DNA of 47,787 nt from positions 111,674 through 159,460 of the forward strand of contig JAMPAV010000001.1 in assembly GCA_023667055.1 (NCBI GenBank), given 5' to 3'. Below the pieces are notes generated by a model. The model made no database searches, was not told the origin of the DNA, and was given only the letters and a program-made list of their open reading frames with translations. A program made the translations under genes and the position numbers. The stretch comes from Muribaculum sp. (lineage in GTDB: Bacteria; Bacteroidota; Bacteroidia; Bacteroidales; Muribaculaceae). Positions 35,530 to 43,891 of the stretch are shown here, piece by piece. The stretch's first letter is position 1; the number at the start of each line of letters is the position of its first letter.

Positions 35530-36069
35530 TTACTCAGCAGCAGCTTCGGGAGCCTGCTGAGCTTCACCTTCGGCAGCCTCTTTGGCGGCTGCTTCCTGAG
35601 CAGCTATTTTTTCAGCCTTTTTCTTAGCTACAGCCTCACCTTTGGCTTTATTCTGAGCAGCCTCAGCCTCGAAACGAGCTTTGGCATCTTCAGCAGCCTT
35701 GGCATCTTTCTTGGCCTGGAATGCGCTTGCGACTTTAGCGCGGTCGGCTTTCCAAGCATCGAAACGCTTCTGTGCCTCTTCCTCGGTGAAAGCGCCTTTC
35801 TTGACACCGCCACGAAGATGCTTCATAAGCATAACGCCTTCTTTAGAAAGTATGCTACGAACAGTGTCGGTAGGGAGTGCACCTACTTCTACCCAATACA
35901 AAGCACGGTCGAAGTCTAAACTTATTGTAGCAGGATTAGTGTTCGGATTATAGGAACCTATCCTTTCAATAAATTTACCATCACGTGGTGCCCTGCTATC
36001 GGCGACTACAATAGGATAATAAGCGTAGCCCTTACGGCCATGACGCTGCAATCTGATTTTTGTTGCCAT
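35530..36069 (-). CDS. rpsP: Ribosomal protein S16 with an Ala/Lys/Glu-rich tail
   Basis: This is 179 residues, about twice the usual S16 length. Residues 1-80 are the S16 domain ([39 protein letters not shown] in two stretches). Residues 95-179 are a charged, Ala-rich helical tail ([20 protein letters not shown]), seen also in other Bacteroidetes S16 proteins. A consensus promoter lies about 90 bases upstream. It is monocistronic here, with no rimM or trmD beside it. Confidence 0.95.
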   Translation of the reverse strand: MATKIRLQRHGRKGYAYYPIVVADSRAPRDGKFIERIGSYNPNTNPATISLDFDRALYWVEVGALPTDTVRSILSKEGVMLMKHLRGGVKKGAFTEEEAQKRFDAWKADRAKVASAFQAKKDAKAAEDAKARFEAEAAQNKAKGEAVAKKKAEKIAAQEAAAKEAAEGEAQQAPEAAAE

Positions 36070-36157
36070 AAAACTTGCCGGTTTATTGATATTGAGATTA
36101 ATTATTCATGCAAGCGAAATTTCACATCCGGCAGAACATGATTTCCACAAGCGGATG

Positions 36158-36189
36158 CAAAGTTACTGCTTTTTTCTGAAACACGCAAC
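36158..36189 (-). promoter_or_regulatory. Promoter of rpsP
   Basis: On the minus strand TTG (36188-36186), a 20-base spacer and TAACTTTG (36165-36158). The -7 region shares GCAGTAACTTTGCA with the tRNA-Met promoter. Confidence 0.75.
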
Positions 36190-36207
36190 TTTTTAGTCAT
36201 TTTTTTG

Positions 36208-37581
36208 TCAAAGAAGGTTGAGTTTAACCGTAAAATGACGCATAAGTTCTGTCTCCCACTTTATGCTGACGCCATGCTCGATCTCATGCCTACGGTCATA
36301 CACATTCTTTAGAGCGGCTGCTATCACGTTCATATGATTGTCCGTGTAGGTTCTTCGGCAAATGCAGAGACGCAGGAAGTCATTTCCATCAAAACGGTTT
36401 TCTCTTGTGACAGGATCGCGGTCGGCAAGCAGATATCCAATCTCGCAGCCACGGACGCCTGCTTCGAGATACAGTTCTATTCCAAGTCTGACACCGGGAA
36501 ATTCTTCTTTCGGCACCTTGTCGAGCACCTTGTCGGCATCTATAAACAATGCGTGGCCGCCTACGGGGCGCTGATAGGGGATGCCATATTCATCGAGTTT
36601 TTTTGCGAGGTATTCCACCTGACGGATTCTGGTCTGCAACATGTCGAATTCCGTATTCTCATCAAGGCCAACTGCGAGGGCCGCCATGTCTCGTCCGTTC
36701 ATACCGCCGTATGTCAGAAATCCTTCAAAAGGAATAAGGAAACGTTTTGCACCTTCATATATGTCTTCCCAACGGGTAGCGATGAAACCGCCCATATTGA
36801 CAAGACCATCTTTCTTTGACGACATTGTCATTCCATCTGCGAGACTGAACATCTCCCGGCAAATTTCCTTTATGGTCGCATCCTTGAATTCCGGTTCACG
36901 GGTCTTTATAAAATAAGCATTTTCTGCAAAACGTGCGCTGTCGAAGAATACTCTCTTTCCATATTTATCTGCCACGGCACGCACTCCGCGAAGATTTTCC
37001 ATCGACACCGGCTGTCCGCCAGCTGTGTTGTTTGTAATCGTTACGATGATGAATGGCACCTTGTCGGCATGTTCGGCCAGCACTGCATCCAATTTGTTTA
37101 AATCCACGTTGCCTTTGAACGGGACCTCAAGTTGAGTGTCCTTTGCCTCGTCAACAGTGCAGTCTATGGCGAAAGCCTTTCTGGATTCGATGTGGCCTTT
37201 AGTGGTGTCGAAATGAGAATTGCCCGGCACGTAATCACCTTCCTTTACAAGGTGTGAGAAAAGGACATTTTCGGCGGCACGACCTTGATGAGTAGGAAGC
37301 ACGAACTCAAAACCTGTGATTTTAGTAATAGTGTCTTTAAGCTCGTAGAAGCTTCGAGCACCGGCGTAAGATTCATCGCCGGTCATCATGGCAGCCCACT
37401 GACGGTCGCTCATGGCGCCGGTGCCGGAATCAGTAAGACAGTCGATATATACGTAGTCACTTTTGAGCATAAAGACATTGTAGTCAACATCTTTCAGCCA
37501 TTTTTCACGTTCCTCTCGAGTACTTTTTCTGATGGGTTCCACCATCTTGATCTTCCATGATTCAGCAAAAGGAAGTTCCAT
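36208..37581 (-). CDS. tnaA: Tryptophanase
   Basis: This is 457 residues. The enzyme is PLP-dependent and splits tryptophan into indole, pyruvate and ammonia. The N-terminus (MELPFAESWKIKMVEPIRK) and the PLP site SSKKDGLVNMGG, in which the Lys at about 257 forms the internal aldimine, match TnaA. LPTHQGRAAENV and NNTAGGQPVS line the cofactor site. No tnaB permease or TnaC leader is visible. A consensus promoter lies only about 37 bases upstream, leaving a short leader. Tyrosine phenol-lyase is a close relative, but the motifs favour tryptophanase. Confidence 0.93.
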   Translation of the reverse strand: MELPFAESWKIKMVEPIRKSTREEREKWLKDVDYNVFMLKSDYVYIDCLTDSGTGAMSDRQWAAMMTGDESYAGARSFYELKDTITKITGFEFVLPTHQGRAAENVLFSHLVKEGDYVPGNSHFDTTKGHIESRKAFAIDCTVDEAKDTQLEVPFKGNVDLNKLDAVLAEHADKVPFIIVTITNNTAGGQPVSMENLRGVRAVADKYGKRVFFDSARFAENAYFIKTREPEFKDATIKEICREMFSLADGMTMSSKKDGLVNMGGFIATRWEDIYEGAKRFLIPFEGFLTYGGMNGRDMAALAVGLDENTEFDMLQTRIRQVEYLAKKLDEYGIPYQRPVGGHALFIDADKVLDKVPKEEFPGVRLGIELYLEAGVRGCEIGYLLADRDPVTRENRFDGNDFLRLCICRRTYTDNHMNVIAAALKNVYDRRHEIEHGVSIKWETELMRHFTVKLNLL

Positions 37582-37617
37582 AATCTATATTTTAAGGTTT
37601 GTAAGAATTATTTTGCG

Positions 37618-37649
37618 CAAAATTAATATTTTTCGATGAGATATGCAAA
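37618..37649 (-). promoter_or_regulatory. Promoter of tnaA
   Basis: On the minus strand TTTG (37649-37646), 20 bases, TAATTTTG (37625-37618). There is too little leader for a TnaC-type attenuator. Confidence 0.8.
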
Positions 37650-37684
37650 CCATATACGAAAAATATTCCAAGGCGAGGTGTAAG

Positions 37685-37719
37685 ACAAACGCCTTCCAAC
37701 TTTTGGCTAGAAGGCGTTG
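37685..37719 (-). terminator. Terminator after tRNA-Cys
   Basis: On the minus strand AACGCCTTC pairs with GAAGGCGTT across a 13-base loop, followed by TGTCTT. It begins immediately after the tRNA. The U-tract is imperfect. Confidence 0.65.
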
Positions 37720-37720
37720 G

Positions 37721-37791
37721 AGGTTCCAAGCGGATTCGAACCGCTGTGAACGGTTTTGCAGACCGGTACCTAACCACTCGGACATGGAACC
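37721..37791 (-). tRNA. tRNA-Cys(GCA)
   Basis: A cloverleaf of 71 bases: acceptor GGTTCCA/TGGAACC, anticodon loop CTGCAAA (GCA), T arm AGCGG/CCGCT with loop TTCGAAT. Discriminator U is the cysteine identity base. CCA is not encoded. Confidence 0.93.
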
Positions 37792-37831
37792 AAATTATAT
37801 TCATCGGGAGGTGTTCCCCCTTTTTGCGATG

Positions 37832-37862
37832 CAAAGTTAATACTTTTTTTTAGACCATGCAA
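37832..37862 (-). promoter_or_regulatory. Promoter of tRNA-Cys
   Basis: On the minus strand TTG (37862-37860), a 20-base spacer and TAACTTTG (37839-37832), about 40 bases before the tRNA. Confidence 0.8.
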
Positions 37863-37908
37863 GTTTTTTTTCAAAAAAATTTAAAGTCGCAAAAAAAATG
37901 GGGAAAAG

Positions 37909-39102
37909 TCACAATTGTTTTCCGTATCTTGCATAAATTTCAACACCCATTTTATTGGCTTTCTCGGCATCGTCGGGATTGGAAGGATCCACACCATATT
38001 TACTCAGCTTCGGGATTACAATTGGAGTTCCGGGACGAATACGGTCGGGATGGCCTATATGGTCTTTATTTTCCTCATATATATAAGGCCAGAATTTATT
38101 ATTGCCGTAATGGTCCTTGGCCATAGTGGTAAGATAACGAGCTTTGCCAATAGTGTCATAGACAATAGGATCAGAAGGAATAGTAGGGACTGGATCCTGA
38201 ATACTGTCATCAATGATTTCAACGTTTGGAACATCAGTTTTGAGAACAAGATTTTCTGATTCAGATTCATTTTCTGCAACAACGAGATCTTTTGACTGCG
38301 ACATCAATTGAGGATTATCACTGTCAGATGTATCCGGGCTTACTACGATTGACCAGATTAAGAAAGCAAGAATTCCCACAACAAGAACACTCAGCAAACA
38401 TATCAAAGTAGTCTTAACCCAGGTGGTTCCAGAATTTTCACATTGTGACGTATTCTCTGCGCGACAATTGTCGGAAGGATTTGTATTAGCACCGGACATT
38501 TGTGAAGTATCGGTAGCAAAGTATGTCGTCTCCGGTTGTTCGATTGAAAATTCCGGCATATTCTGAGAATCGTCATTATTGGGGGATGCAATCGGGGTAT
38601 CGTCAGACTCAAACTGAATATCTTGAGATTCAGTTGCTGCATTGAGGGACACCGAGGGCTCGACAACATCTGAGGATGGCAAAGAGAGACCGGATGACAA
38701 TGATGAAGTGAGAATAATATCTTCTGACTCGTCTTGCACTATTATGTCATCATCTTCAACAATAGAATCGATATCTACATCATTGGCGATTTCAATTGCA
38801 GAAAAAGCATCGAACGGAGCATTAACGGCTTCCGCCAATTCCTTAGAAGGGGTAAACACCACTTTCGAGTGTCCGGAAATCTCCATTGGAAGGCCTGTGG
38901 TGACATCCACGCTTTTTCGAGGTTCGACTCTGATGAGGCGGAAAGTGCCGAGGCCTTTGACCTTAACAGTTTCACCGACCGCGAGTCTTTCCGTAATGAG
39001 GGAGAACAATTCGCGCAAAAAATCTTCAGAAAAACGTTTTGACCGACCTGACTTATCAGCGAGCAAAGACGCCAGACGCGGGAATGTGATCTTATTATTC
39101 AT
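37909..39102 (-). CDS. HU-domain protein with transmembrane helix and C-terminal LysM-like domain
   Basis: This is 397 residues. Residues 1-95 are an HU/IHF-type DNA-binding domain (VKVKGLGTFRLIRVEPRKSVDVTTG, in part). A long acidic, Ser/Asp-rich linker (about 100-228) follows, then one transmembrane helix (232-254, LICLLSVLVVGILAFLIW). The region beyond is acidic and ends in a LysM-like segment (about 318-366: ARYLTTMAKDHYGNNKFW, IRPGTPIVIPKLS). With HU in the cytoplasm, the LysM-like part should be periplasmic, so the protein may link DNA to the envelope; this is inference. It overlaps the upstream HU gene by 8 bases. Confidence 0.85.
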   Translation of the reverse strand: MNNKITFPRLASLLADKSGRSKRFSEDFLRELFSLITERLAVGETVKVKGLGTFRLIRVEPRKSVDVTTGLPMEISGHSKVVFTPSKELAEAVNAPFDAFSAIEIANDVDIDSIVEDDDIIVQDESEDIILTSSLSSGLSLPSSDVVEPSVSLNAATESQDIQFESDDTPIASPNNDDSQNMPEFSIEQPETTYFATDTSQMSGANTNPSDNCRAENTSQCENSGTTWVKTTLICLLSVLVVGILAFLIWSIVVSPDTSDSDNPQLMSQSKDLVVAENESESENLVLKTDVPNVEIIDDSIQDPVPTIPSDPIVYDTIGKARYLTTMAKDHYGNNKFWPYIYEENKDHIGHPDRIRPGTPIVIPKLSKYGVDPSNPDDAEKANKMGVEIYARYGKQL

Positions 39103-39376
39103 GGTTGCGTACTTTCTGCTTCAATAATGTTGAGGGTTTAAAAGCCAAGGTTATTTTTGGAGGCAAAAGCATTCTCTTTCCAGTAGACGGATGCACAGAC
39201 ACTCTTTCATTTCTTTTCTTAGGTTCGAAATTCCCAAAGCCCGGGAAAGAGACAATATCACCCTCAAGGGCACAGTCGGAAATGACACCACACAAAGAAG
39301 CCACCATATCAGAAGTCTCTTCCTTTCCGGCATTGATTCTTTTACTTAGGGTTTCGATGAAAGTCTTATAATCCAT
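39095..39376 (-). CDS. HU family DNA-binding protein
   Basis: This is a 93-residue stand-alone HU-like protein (DYKTFIETLSKRINAGKEE, then FPGFGNFEPKKRNERVSVHPSTGKRMLLP). The beta-arm region is conserved but basic residues are fewer than in canonical HU, so it may be specialised. Its end overlaps the start of the membrane-anchored HU-LysM gene, so the two are translated together and may form a heterodimer. Confidence 0.9.
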   Translation of the reverse strand: MDYKTFIETLSKRINAGKEETSDMVASLCGVISDCALEGDIVSFPGFGNFEPKKRNERVSVHPSTGKRMLLPPKITLAFKPSTLLKQKVRNHE

Positions 39377-39395
39377 AATATGATGACTTTAGACC

Positions 39396-40175
39396 TTACT
39401 TTCTATTCTTCACAAGGAGATTATTGGCATGGAGAGAAGCGCCGGAAGAGATGTCCTTTTTAAGATAATTGCATTGACCGGAGAGCGATATTTTGGAGGC
39501 GCTTGAGGCTTCGACATCTATCACATTAGCTCTTATAGTCTTGAGACTTATAGAAGCTGCGCTTGAGGCTTCAATATCTATTTTCTCAGCTTGCAACTGA
39601 GAAACGCCGACCGATGACGCGCTTGACGCATCGACATCGAGGTTTCCAACAAGAGAGGCTGCTTCGACTGATGCGGAACTGCTGCAATCAATTTCAAGTT
39701 TAGGACATGTCACATTTTCCAACTGTATTTTGGATGCACTTGACGCTTCCAGATCAATTTCGTTTTTCACTACAAGATTACCTTTTACACGCAAAGAGGC
39801 GGCTGAAGAGACTTCGGCGCCGGTGAAATTTCGGCTGCTCACCGTCACTACTGTTTGAGCACCGGACTTAAGGTTAATATTATTTTTGTTGTAACTGATC
39901 TCAAGTTCATTTCCGTCAAGTTTTATTTCGACGAAATCGATTATCTCCGGGTCCGCCTTCACCACGGCATAGCCGGGGTTGTCGGCCTGGCGGAAGTTGA
40001 CTACAATACCTCGGTCAACATCAATTTTGTTGAAGTCGCCGATTTTTATGTTTTTAGATATTCTGGTGTCATCGGAAGCACTTCTTTTTTTCTGAGCCAA
40101 TACACTGCCACATAACAATAAAGAAGCCAAAATCAAAGCTACAGTGAGAGCGGATGAAAGAGAACGAGATTTCAT
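39396..40175 (-). CDS. Head-GIN domain (DUF2807) secreted protein
   Basis: This is 259 residues. A signal peptide (1-27, ending GSVLAQ) is followed by a right-handed beta-helix of repeated strands: SSAASLRVKG, SSASKIQLEN, SSASVEAASL, SSASSVGVSQ, SSAASISLKT, SSASKISLSG. The repeats mark the head-GIN/auto-transporter adhesin family (DUF2807), surface or periplasmic proteins of unknown role in Bacteroidetes. It is upstream of the HU genes with a 19-base gap, so it may be in the same operon. A consensus promoter is at 40208-40238. Confidence 0.88.
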   Translation of the reverse strand: MKSRSLSSALTVALILASLLLCGSVLAQKKRSASDDTRISKNIKIGDFNKIDVDRGIVVNFRQADNPGYAVVKADPEIIDFVEIKLDGNELEISYNKNNINLKSGAQTVVTVSSRNFTGAEVSSAASLRVKGNLVVKNEIDLEASSASKIQLENVTCPKLEIDCSSSASVEAASLVGNLDVDASSASSVGVSQLQAEKIDIEASSAASISLKTIRANVIDVEASSASKISLSGQCNYLKKDISSGASLHANNLLVKNRK

Positions 40176-40207
40176 AATTTATCTAATTAATTACTGGTTT
40201 TAAACTG

Positions 40208-40238
40208 CAAATATAATGATAATTTGTGGTATGTCAAA
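40208..40238 (-). promoter_or_regulatory. Promoter of the head-GIN gene
   Basis: On the minus strand TTTG (40238-40235), 19 bases and TATATTTG (40215-40208), 33 bases before the ATG. Confidence 0.75.
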
Positions 40239-40324
40239 AAAAACAATCTAATTTTTCTGAAAATAAATAAATCGGTATCTCGCGGCGGCGACCGAAGCAC
40301 GTCAATGCAAAAAAGCCCGACTTT

Positions 40325-40600
40325 TCAGACTTTAGACGGAACAACCTGAAGAATCGGTTCGCCTAAAGCTTCCTCTATCTGTATGATGGTATCAATCGTA
40401 AAATTATGAGTTCCACGCATCCATTTGCTTATCTCGGACTCCTTTTTATTGAGCATGCTTGCTAAGTCTTTTTGTCTTAACCCTCGAGATTGCAATACAT
40501 TATGAATTCTATCAACAATGAGAAAAGAAAAATCTACACTTTTCTTTGTCTCAGAAGAAACTTTCATTCTTCTACTTTCGATAATACTATTTCTTTTCAT
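40325..40600 (-). CDS. XRE-type helix-turn-helix protein (possible antitoxin)
   Basis: It runs about 91 residues from the ATG at 40600. The HTH lies at about 45-70 (LRQKDLASMLNKKESEISKWMRG), an XRE fold. The N-terminal 30 residues are basic. It overlaps the end of the upstream 161-residue gene by 14-38 bases depending on the start, as in HigB-HigA pairs where the antitoxin is second. It has no typical phage-repressor neighbours. Function as an antitoxin is inferred. Confidence 0.75.
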   Translation of the reverse strand: MKRNSIIESRRMKVSSETKKSVDFSFLIVDRIHNVLQSRGLRQKDLASMLNKKESEISKWMRGTHNFTIDTIIQIEEALGEPILQVVPSKV

Positions 40601-41072
40601 TTCGCGTAAAATTAAGGTTTCCAATAATTTCTTTATCTACAATATATATTGAGCCGTTGGCCAATCGGGAGGTGATAAAACGACTTGTATCCATTAAAAT
40701 TTCCACATACTGAGAAAGATTTTCATTATCTTCCCATCTTTGACAATCTTTAACATCACCGTTGCCAAATATAAGGATTTTCTGAGAAAGTCGAATGCAA
40801 TAAAGTCGGAGATTGCTTGTCTCTATTGGGATTGCACTGACACCGTCATTAAAATGACCCTCATACCTGAAATATCTTTCCAACGCGCCTACTTCTCCAA
40901 TTTTATCGAGCCATGCGATGATAATATCAATGTCTTCATCATATTCACAACCATACGGAAACTTTTCGAAGAATCGTTCAAGTTCTGAGACTTCCTCCTC
41001 TTCCAAGTGAATACTATAAAAATTTACATTTTTATGTTCCTCAATCAATTCCAAGGTATAATTATGAGCCAT
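40587..41072 (-). CDS. Unknown protein upstream of an HTH gene (possible toxin)
   Basis: This is 161 residues. The segment LRLYCIRLSQKILIFGNGDVK has the alternating strand pattern of RelE/HigB toxins, but the N-terminal half (ELERFFEKFPYGCEYDEDID) is extra and acidic, and no catalytic residues can be confirmed. It is followed by, and overlaps, an XRE-type HTH gene. A structural match was not tested. Two-gene autoregulated TA modules are the best guess. Confidence 0.6.
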   Translation of the reverse strand: MAHNYTLELIEEHKNVNFYSIHLEEEEVSELERFFEKFPYGCEYDEDIDIIIAWLDKIGEVGALERYFRYEGHFNDGVSAIPIETSNLRLYCIRLSQKILIFGNGDVKDCQRWEDNENLSQYVEILMDTSRFITSRLANGSIYIVDKEIIGNLNFTRNEKK

Positions 41073-41363
41073 ACCAAATTTCTTAACTTAAAAATTAATT
41101 ATGCGAAATTAATTATTATTTTTTATATAAACAAATAATTCACTCAAAAGTTAAGAAAAAAATTTCTCTGATGAGTCAAGCATCGGAAAATAGAAAAAAG
41201 GTGTATCGTAATTATGGATATTACAATACACCCTATTATATGAAGTTCAATAACTTTCAATCAATCATGAAAAAAATTTTTGCTCAAGCAAAATTGATTC
41301 GCATTGCCAGACCGGTGCTGATACAAGGGACGGACAATACACATCAGCATTGCCATAAAGTAT

Positions 41364-42925
41364 CTACTCCATGATTATCCAGGAGTCGATGTTGTTGGCG
41401 GGTGAGGAATAGTTGGCGGATATCTTGATAATCTTGCGTCCCTCATCAATGTATGGCATTGCATAACCCTTGTCTTCAATCTGTGCCATCCCCTTTTCCG
41501 CAGAGTCATCGGTCTTCAACTCAAAGATATATATGAAGCGACGCGTACGCAGCATTATGTCCATGCGTGAATTGCAGGTTTCCTCCTCATTGCGAGGCAT
41601 AAAACCGAGAGCCTTGCATACCAAGTAGATATTGTTTTTGAAATAAGTCTCTCTTTCTGCAAGTTCGGTATTGCTGTAGGGATTACCTTTGAGAAACGTC
41701 TGAAGATGACGCATGAATCCGTCAGCATCTCCCTTCATGACGGCCTTTCTCATCTTGATAAAACTATTGCGGCAATCCATCAGGTCTAATGATGAATATA
41801 TTGGCATCAAAGCCTCCGAAAAACTCGTAGCCACCTCCTTGTTTGGCAATCCAAGGGTGTAAAGATCAAGCTCCTCGTCATATTTCTTGATTGTCATAAA
41901 CCCGGCTTCGTAGAGAAGCGCAATAGGATTTTGCAGGTATGATTCCTTAGCCGACAAATCACTTTCAAGAGATTCTGTGCAGTCAAGTTCAGGAAGGAAG
42001 AAATTGTCACGCTTCAACAATTTCAAAAGAAAACTTGCCGTGCCGGACCTGAACCAGTAGTTGGTGATTTCTTTTGCATCAAGTGCGCTGAGAATACTGA
42101 AAGGATTATAAATGTCGGGAGAATTTTTACAAAAATGATACCCGTCATAATTTTCCTTCAAGGTAGCGAGCATTTCTTCCGGCGACACTTTTTTGCTTTC
42201 GGCAAGTTCCGCAATTCCCGGGTAAAACACCGATTTCAGTTCATCTTCCGTAATGCCGCATATCGCGGCATATTCATTCAAAGCGATATATCCTTAAGAT
42301 TGTTGGCGCCGCTGAAAAGGCTTGTGTGGCTGAATCTTGACACACCAGTGACAATGGCAAAATGGATATATTCATCAGCATTTTTCAATACTGAGAATAT
42401 AGATTTCAGTATTTCTCTATTTGTGATATTAAGATTTTCATCTTCAATAGTATTAAGAAGTGGCGCATCATATTCAGCCACGAGTATGGTCACCTTCTGA
42501 CCAGACAACTGAAAGGCTGTTCGGATTATAATCTCAAATCTTCTTGAAAGTTCCTCTCCACATTGTGCTATTCCATACTCATCTTCATACTCTTTGAATA
42601 CACTGCCTATATGCTTACGCAATGCATCTTCAAGTTGCATATCAATTGTATTTAACGACATCTTTATCACTGGTCGAGGAGTCCAATCAGCATTGCTTTT
42701 ATCAATATCAAGACCTTTGAAAAGTTCTCGTTTACCCATAAAGTAAGCTTCAAGGGTGCTCAGAAAAAGGCTCTTTCCAAAACGTCTCGGACGACTGAGG
42801 AAGAAATATTTGCCACTTTTGAGAAGGGTGTTTATATATTTTGTCTTATCCACATAGGCATATCCTCCTTCCCTCAGGGAAGAAAATGACTGTATGCCCA
42901 CAGGATATCTCAAAGAAGATGCCAT
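41364..42925 (-). pseudogene. AAA-ATPase-like/PD-(D/E)XK nuclease protein, split by a frameshift
   Basis: Two consecutive frames together look like one Bacteroidales protein of about 520 residues. The first (start MASSLRYPVGIQSF at 42925) has YAYVDKTKYI, the Walker-like RPRRFGKSLFLST (PF09820) and TGVSRFSHTSLF and ends at 42278. The second (TTG at 42281, NEYAAICGITEDELKS) carries the nuclease part (FIYIFELKTDDSAEKGMAQI near the end). The C-terminal frame continues the family without loss, so a single net deletion of one base near 42281-42286 is enough to explain the split. The pieces could be translated separately or be dead. Confidence 0.85.
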
Positions 42926-42952
42926 AATTATGCCTTTTATAGTTTCCGAATC

Positions 42953-42983
42953 CAAAGTTAGCAAATTATTCTGAGAAATCAAA
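42953..42983 (-). promoter_or_regulatory. Promoter of the AAA-ATPase-like gene
   Basis: On the minus strand TTTG (42983-42980), 19 bases and TAACTTTG (42960-42953). It supports MASSLRYP at 42925 as the start, since a longer frame would begin within the promoter. Confidence 0.8.
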
Positions 42984-42991
42984 ATCTGAAT

Positions 42992-43015
42992 TCAACATTC
43001 GCAAGCGAATGTTGA
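42992..43015. repeat. Palindrome with compensatory change, copy 1
   Basis: Arms TCAACATTCG and CGAATGTTGA are a perfect inverted repeat with loop CAAG. The matching copy at 43343-43366 has TTT/AAA where this one has ATT/AAT, so both arms changed together. Confidence 0.75.
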
Positions 43016-43047
43016 GGTTTAAAAGATTAAGGTTTTTCTTCTGTATT

Positions 43048-43120
43048 GGATGGGAGTGATTTGACCTCAATGCGGATCCGGCGAAGGCCGGTTTGTGCGC
43101 GGATAGATGCGGATTTTATT
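43048..43120 (+). repeat. 70-bp dispersed repeat (family C), copy 1
   Basis: It begins GATTTGACCTCAATGCG, continues with TCCGGCGAAGGCCGG, and ends GCGGATTTTATT. It resembles 47398-47470 and, inverted, 43551-43620. Confidence 0.65.
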
Positions 43121-43342
43121 AAATTTCAAATATTTGAAGTTTTTTAGGCATGGCAACGCCGATCATTTTGCTTACGCAAAATTGCCGATGAAAGCCGATA
43201 GATACGGATCGCCGACTTCTGAAAAAATTTCCGTGGCAGATTCCGCAGCTATCGGCCCCTATCCGAAATTTTGCACGGCAAAATTGATCTGCATTGAGCC
43301 CTACCGGGTCATGTGGGAATCTTGAACCGATAATAATTTTAT

Positions 43343-43366
43343 TCAACTTTCGCAAGCGAAAGTTGA
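43343..43366. repeat. Palindrome with compensatory change, copy 2
   Basis: Arms TCAACTTTCG and CGAAAGTTGA. It is followed by a GGTTTAAAAGTTTAAGG-like array, as in copy 1. Confidence 0.75.
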
Positions 43367-43550
43367 GGTTTAAAAGTTTAAGGTTTAAGGTTTAATTTTA
43401 TCGGTCAAGTGCTCTTGCGTGACCTGAATCTGAATTTTTTGGGTGACGTAGTTATTTGAAACGATGGCTCCCACAGATAAATTAAACCCTAAACTCTAAA
43501 CCTTAAACACTTAAGTCAAGCTTGCGAAACTTAAGTAATTTTATAAAAAA

Positions 43551-43620
43551 AATCCGCGTTCCTCCGCGCCTTAACTGGCCTTCGCCGGATTCGCGTTGGA
43601 GTCAAATCTCTACTATCCAT
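43551..43620 (-). repeat. 70-bp dispersed repeat (family C), inverted copy 2
   Basis: On the minus strand it reads GATTTGACTCCAACGCG, then TCCGGCGAAGGCCAG, and ends GCGGATTTTTTTTAT. It has the opposite orientation to copies 1 and 3. Confidence 0.65.
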
Positions 43621-43786
43621 AATGTTATAATTTATCTTATTGACAAATTGCCAAATCAGAAAGTTGAGTAAACCTTAAACACTTAAGTTTCGCAGGCTCA
43701 ACTTAAGTAGGGGAAGGAGCAGGGGGAGGGATATGTAAAAAATATAAAAAAAGGAGATAAACTGCGGATAATTGGGAGATTTTTAT

Positions 43787-43794
43787 TAATTTTG
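43787..43794 (+). promoter_or_regulatory. Candidate -7 box for pfp
   Basis: TAATTTTG at 43787-43794 fits TAnnTTTG. No clear -33 TTTG lies at the right distance. About 98 bases separate it from the ATG. Confidence 0.5.
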
Positions 43795-43891
43795 CAAGAT
43801 AAAGTGCAATAGCAATGCATGAATGGCATATCGTGATGCATTTTAGCGATTCAGGTAAATGTAAGAAACTCAAAATAAAACGACTAACGAG

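Larger units (their letters stand above)
42984..43786. other. Repeat-rich intergenic region between the AAA gene and pfp
   Basis: No gene is present. It contains two related 24-bp palindromes (42992-43015 and 43343-43366), each followed by GGTTTAAAAG-type repeats; 7-bp TTTAAGG/CCTTAAA arrays at about 43367-43395 and 43483-43510; two copies of a 70-bp repeat (family C) at 43048-43120 and, inverted, 43551-43620; and CTTAAGT palindromes at 43508-43532 and 43680-43706. Confidence 0.7.

Noticed and set aside
37582..37650. TnaC-type leader for tnaA
   Set aside because: The promoter lies about 37 bases from the ATG and leaves no room for a leader peptide with Trp.
41171..41374. 67-residue plus-strand frame between the TA-like pair and the AAA gene
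   Set aside because: No recognisable features; the region shares short words with family-C flanks and is repeat-like.
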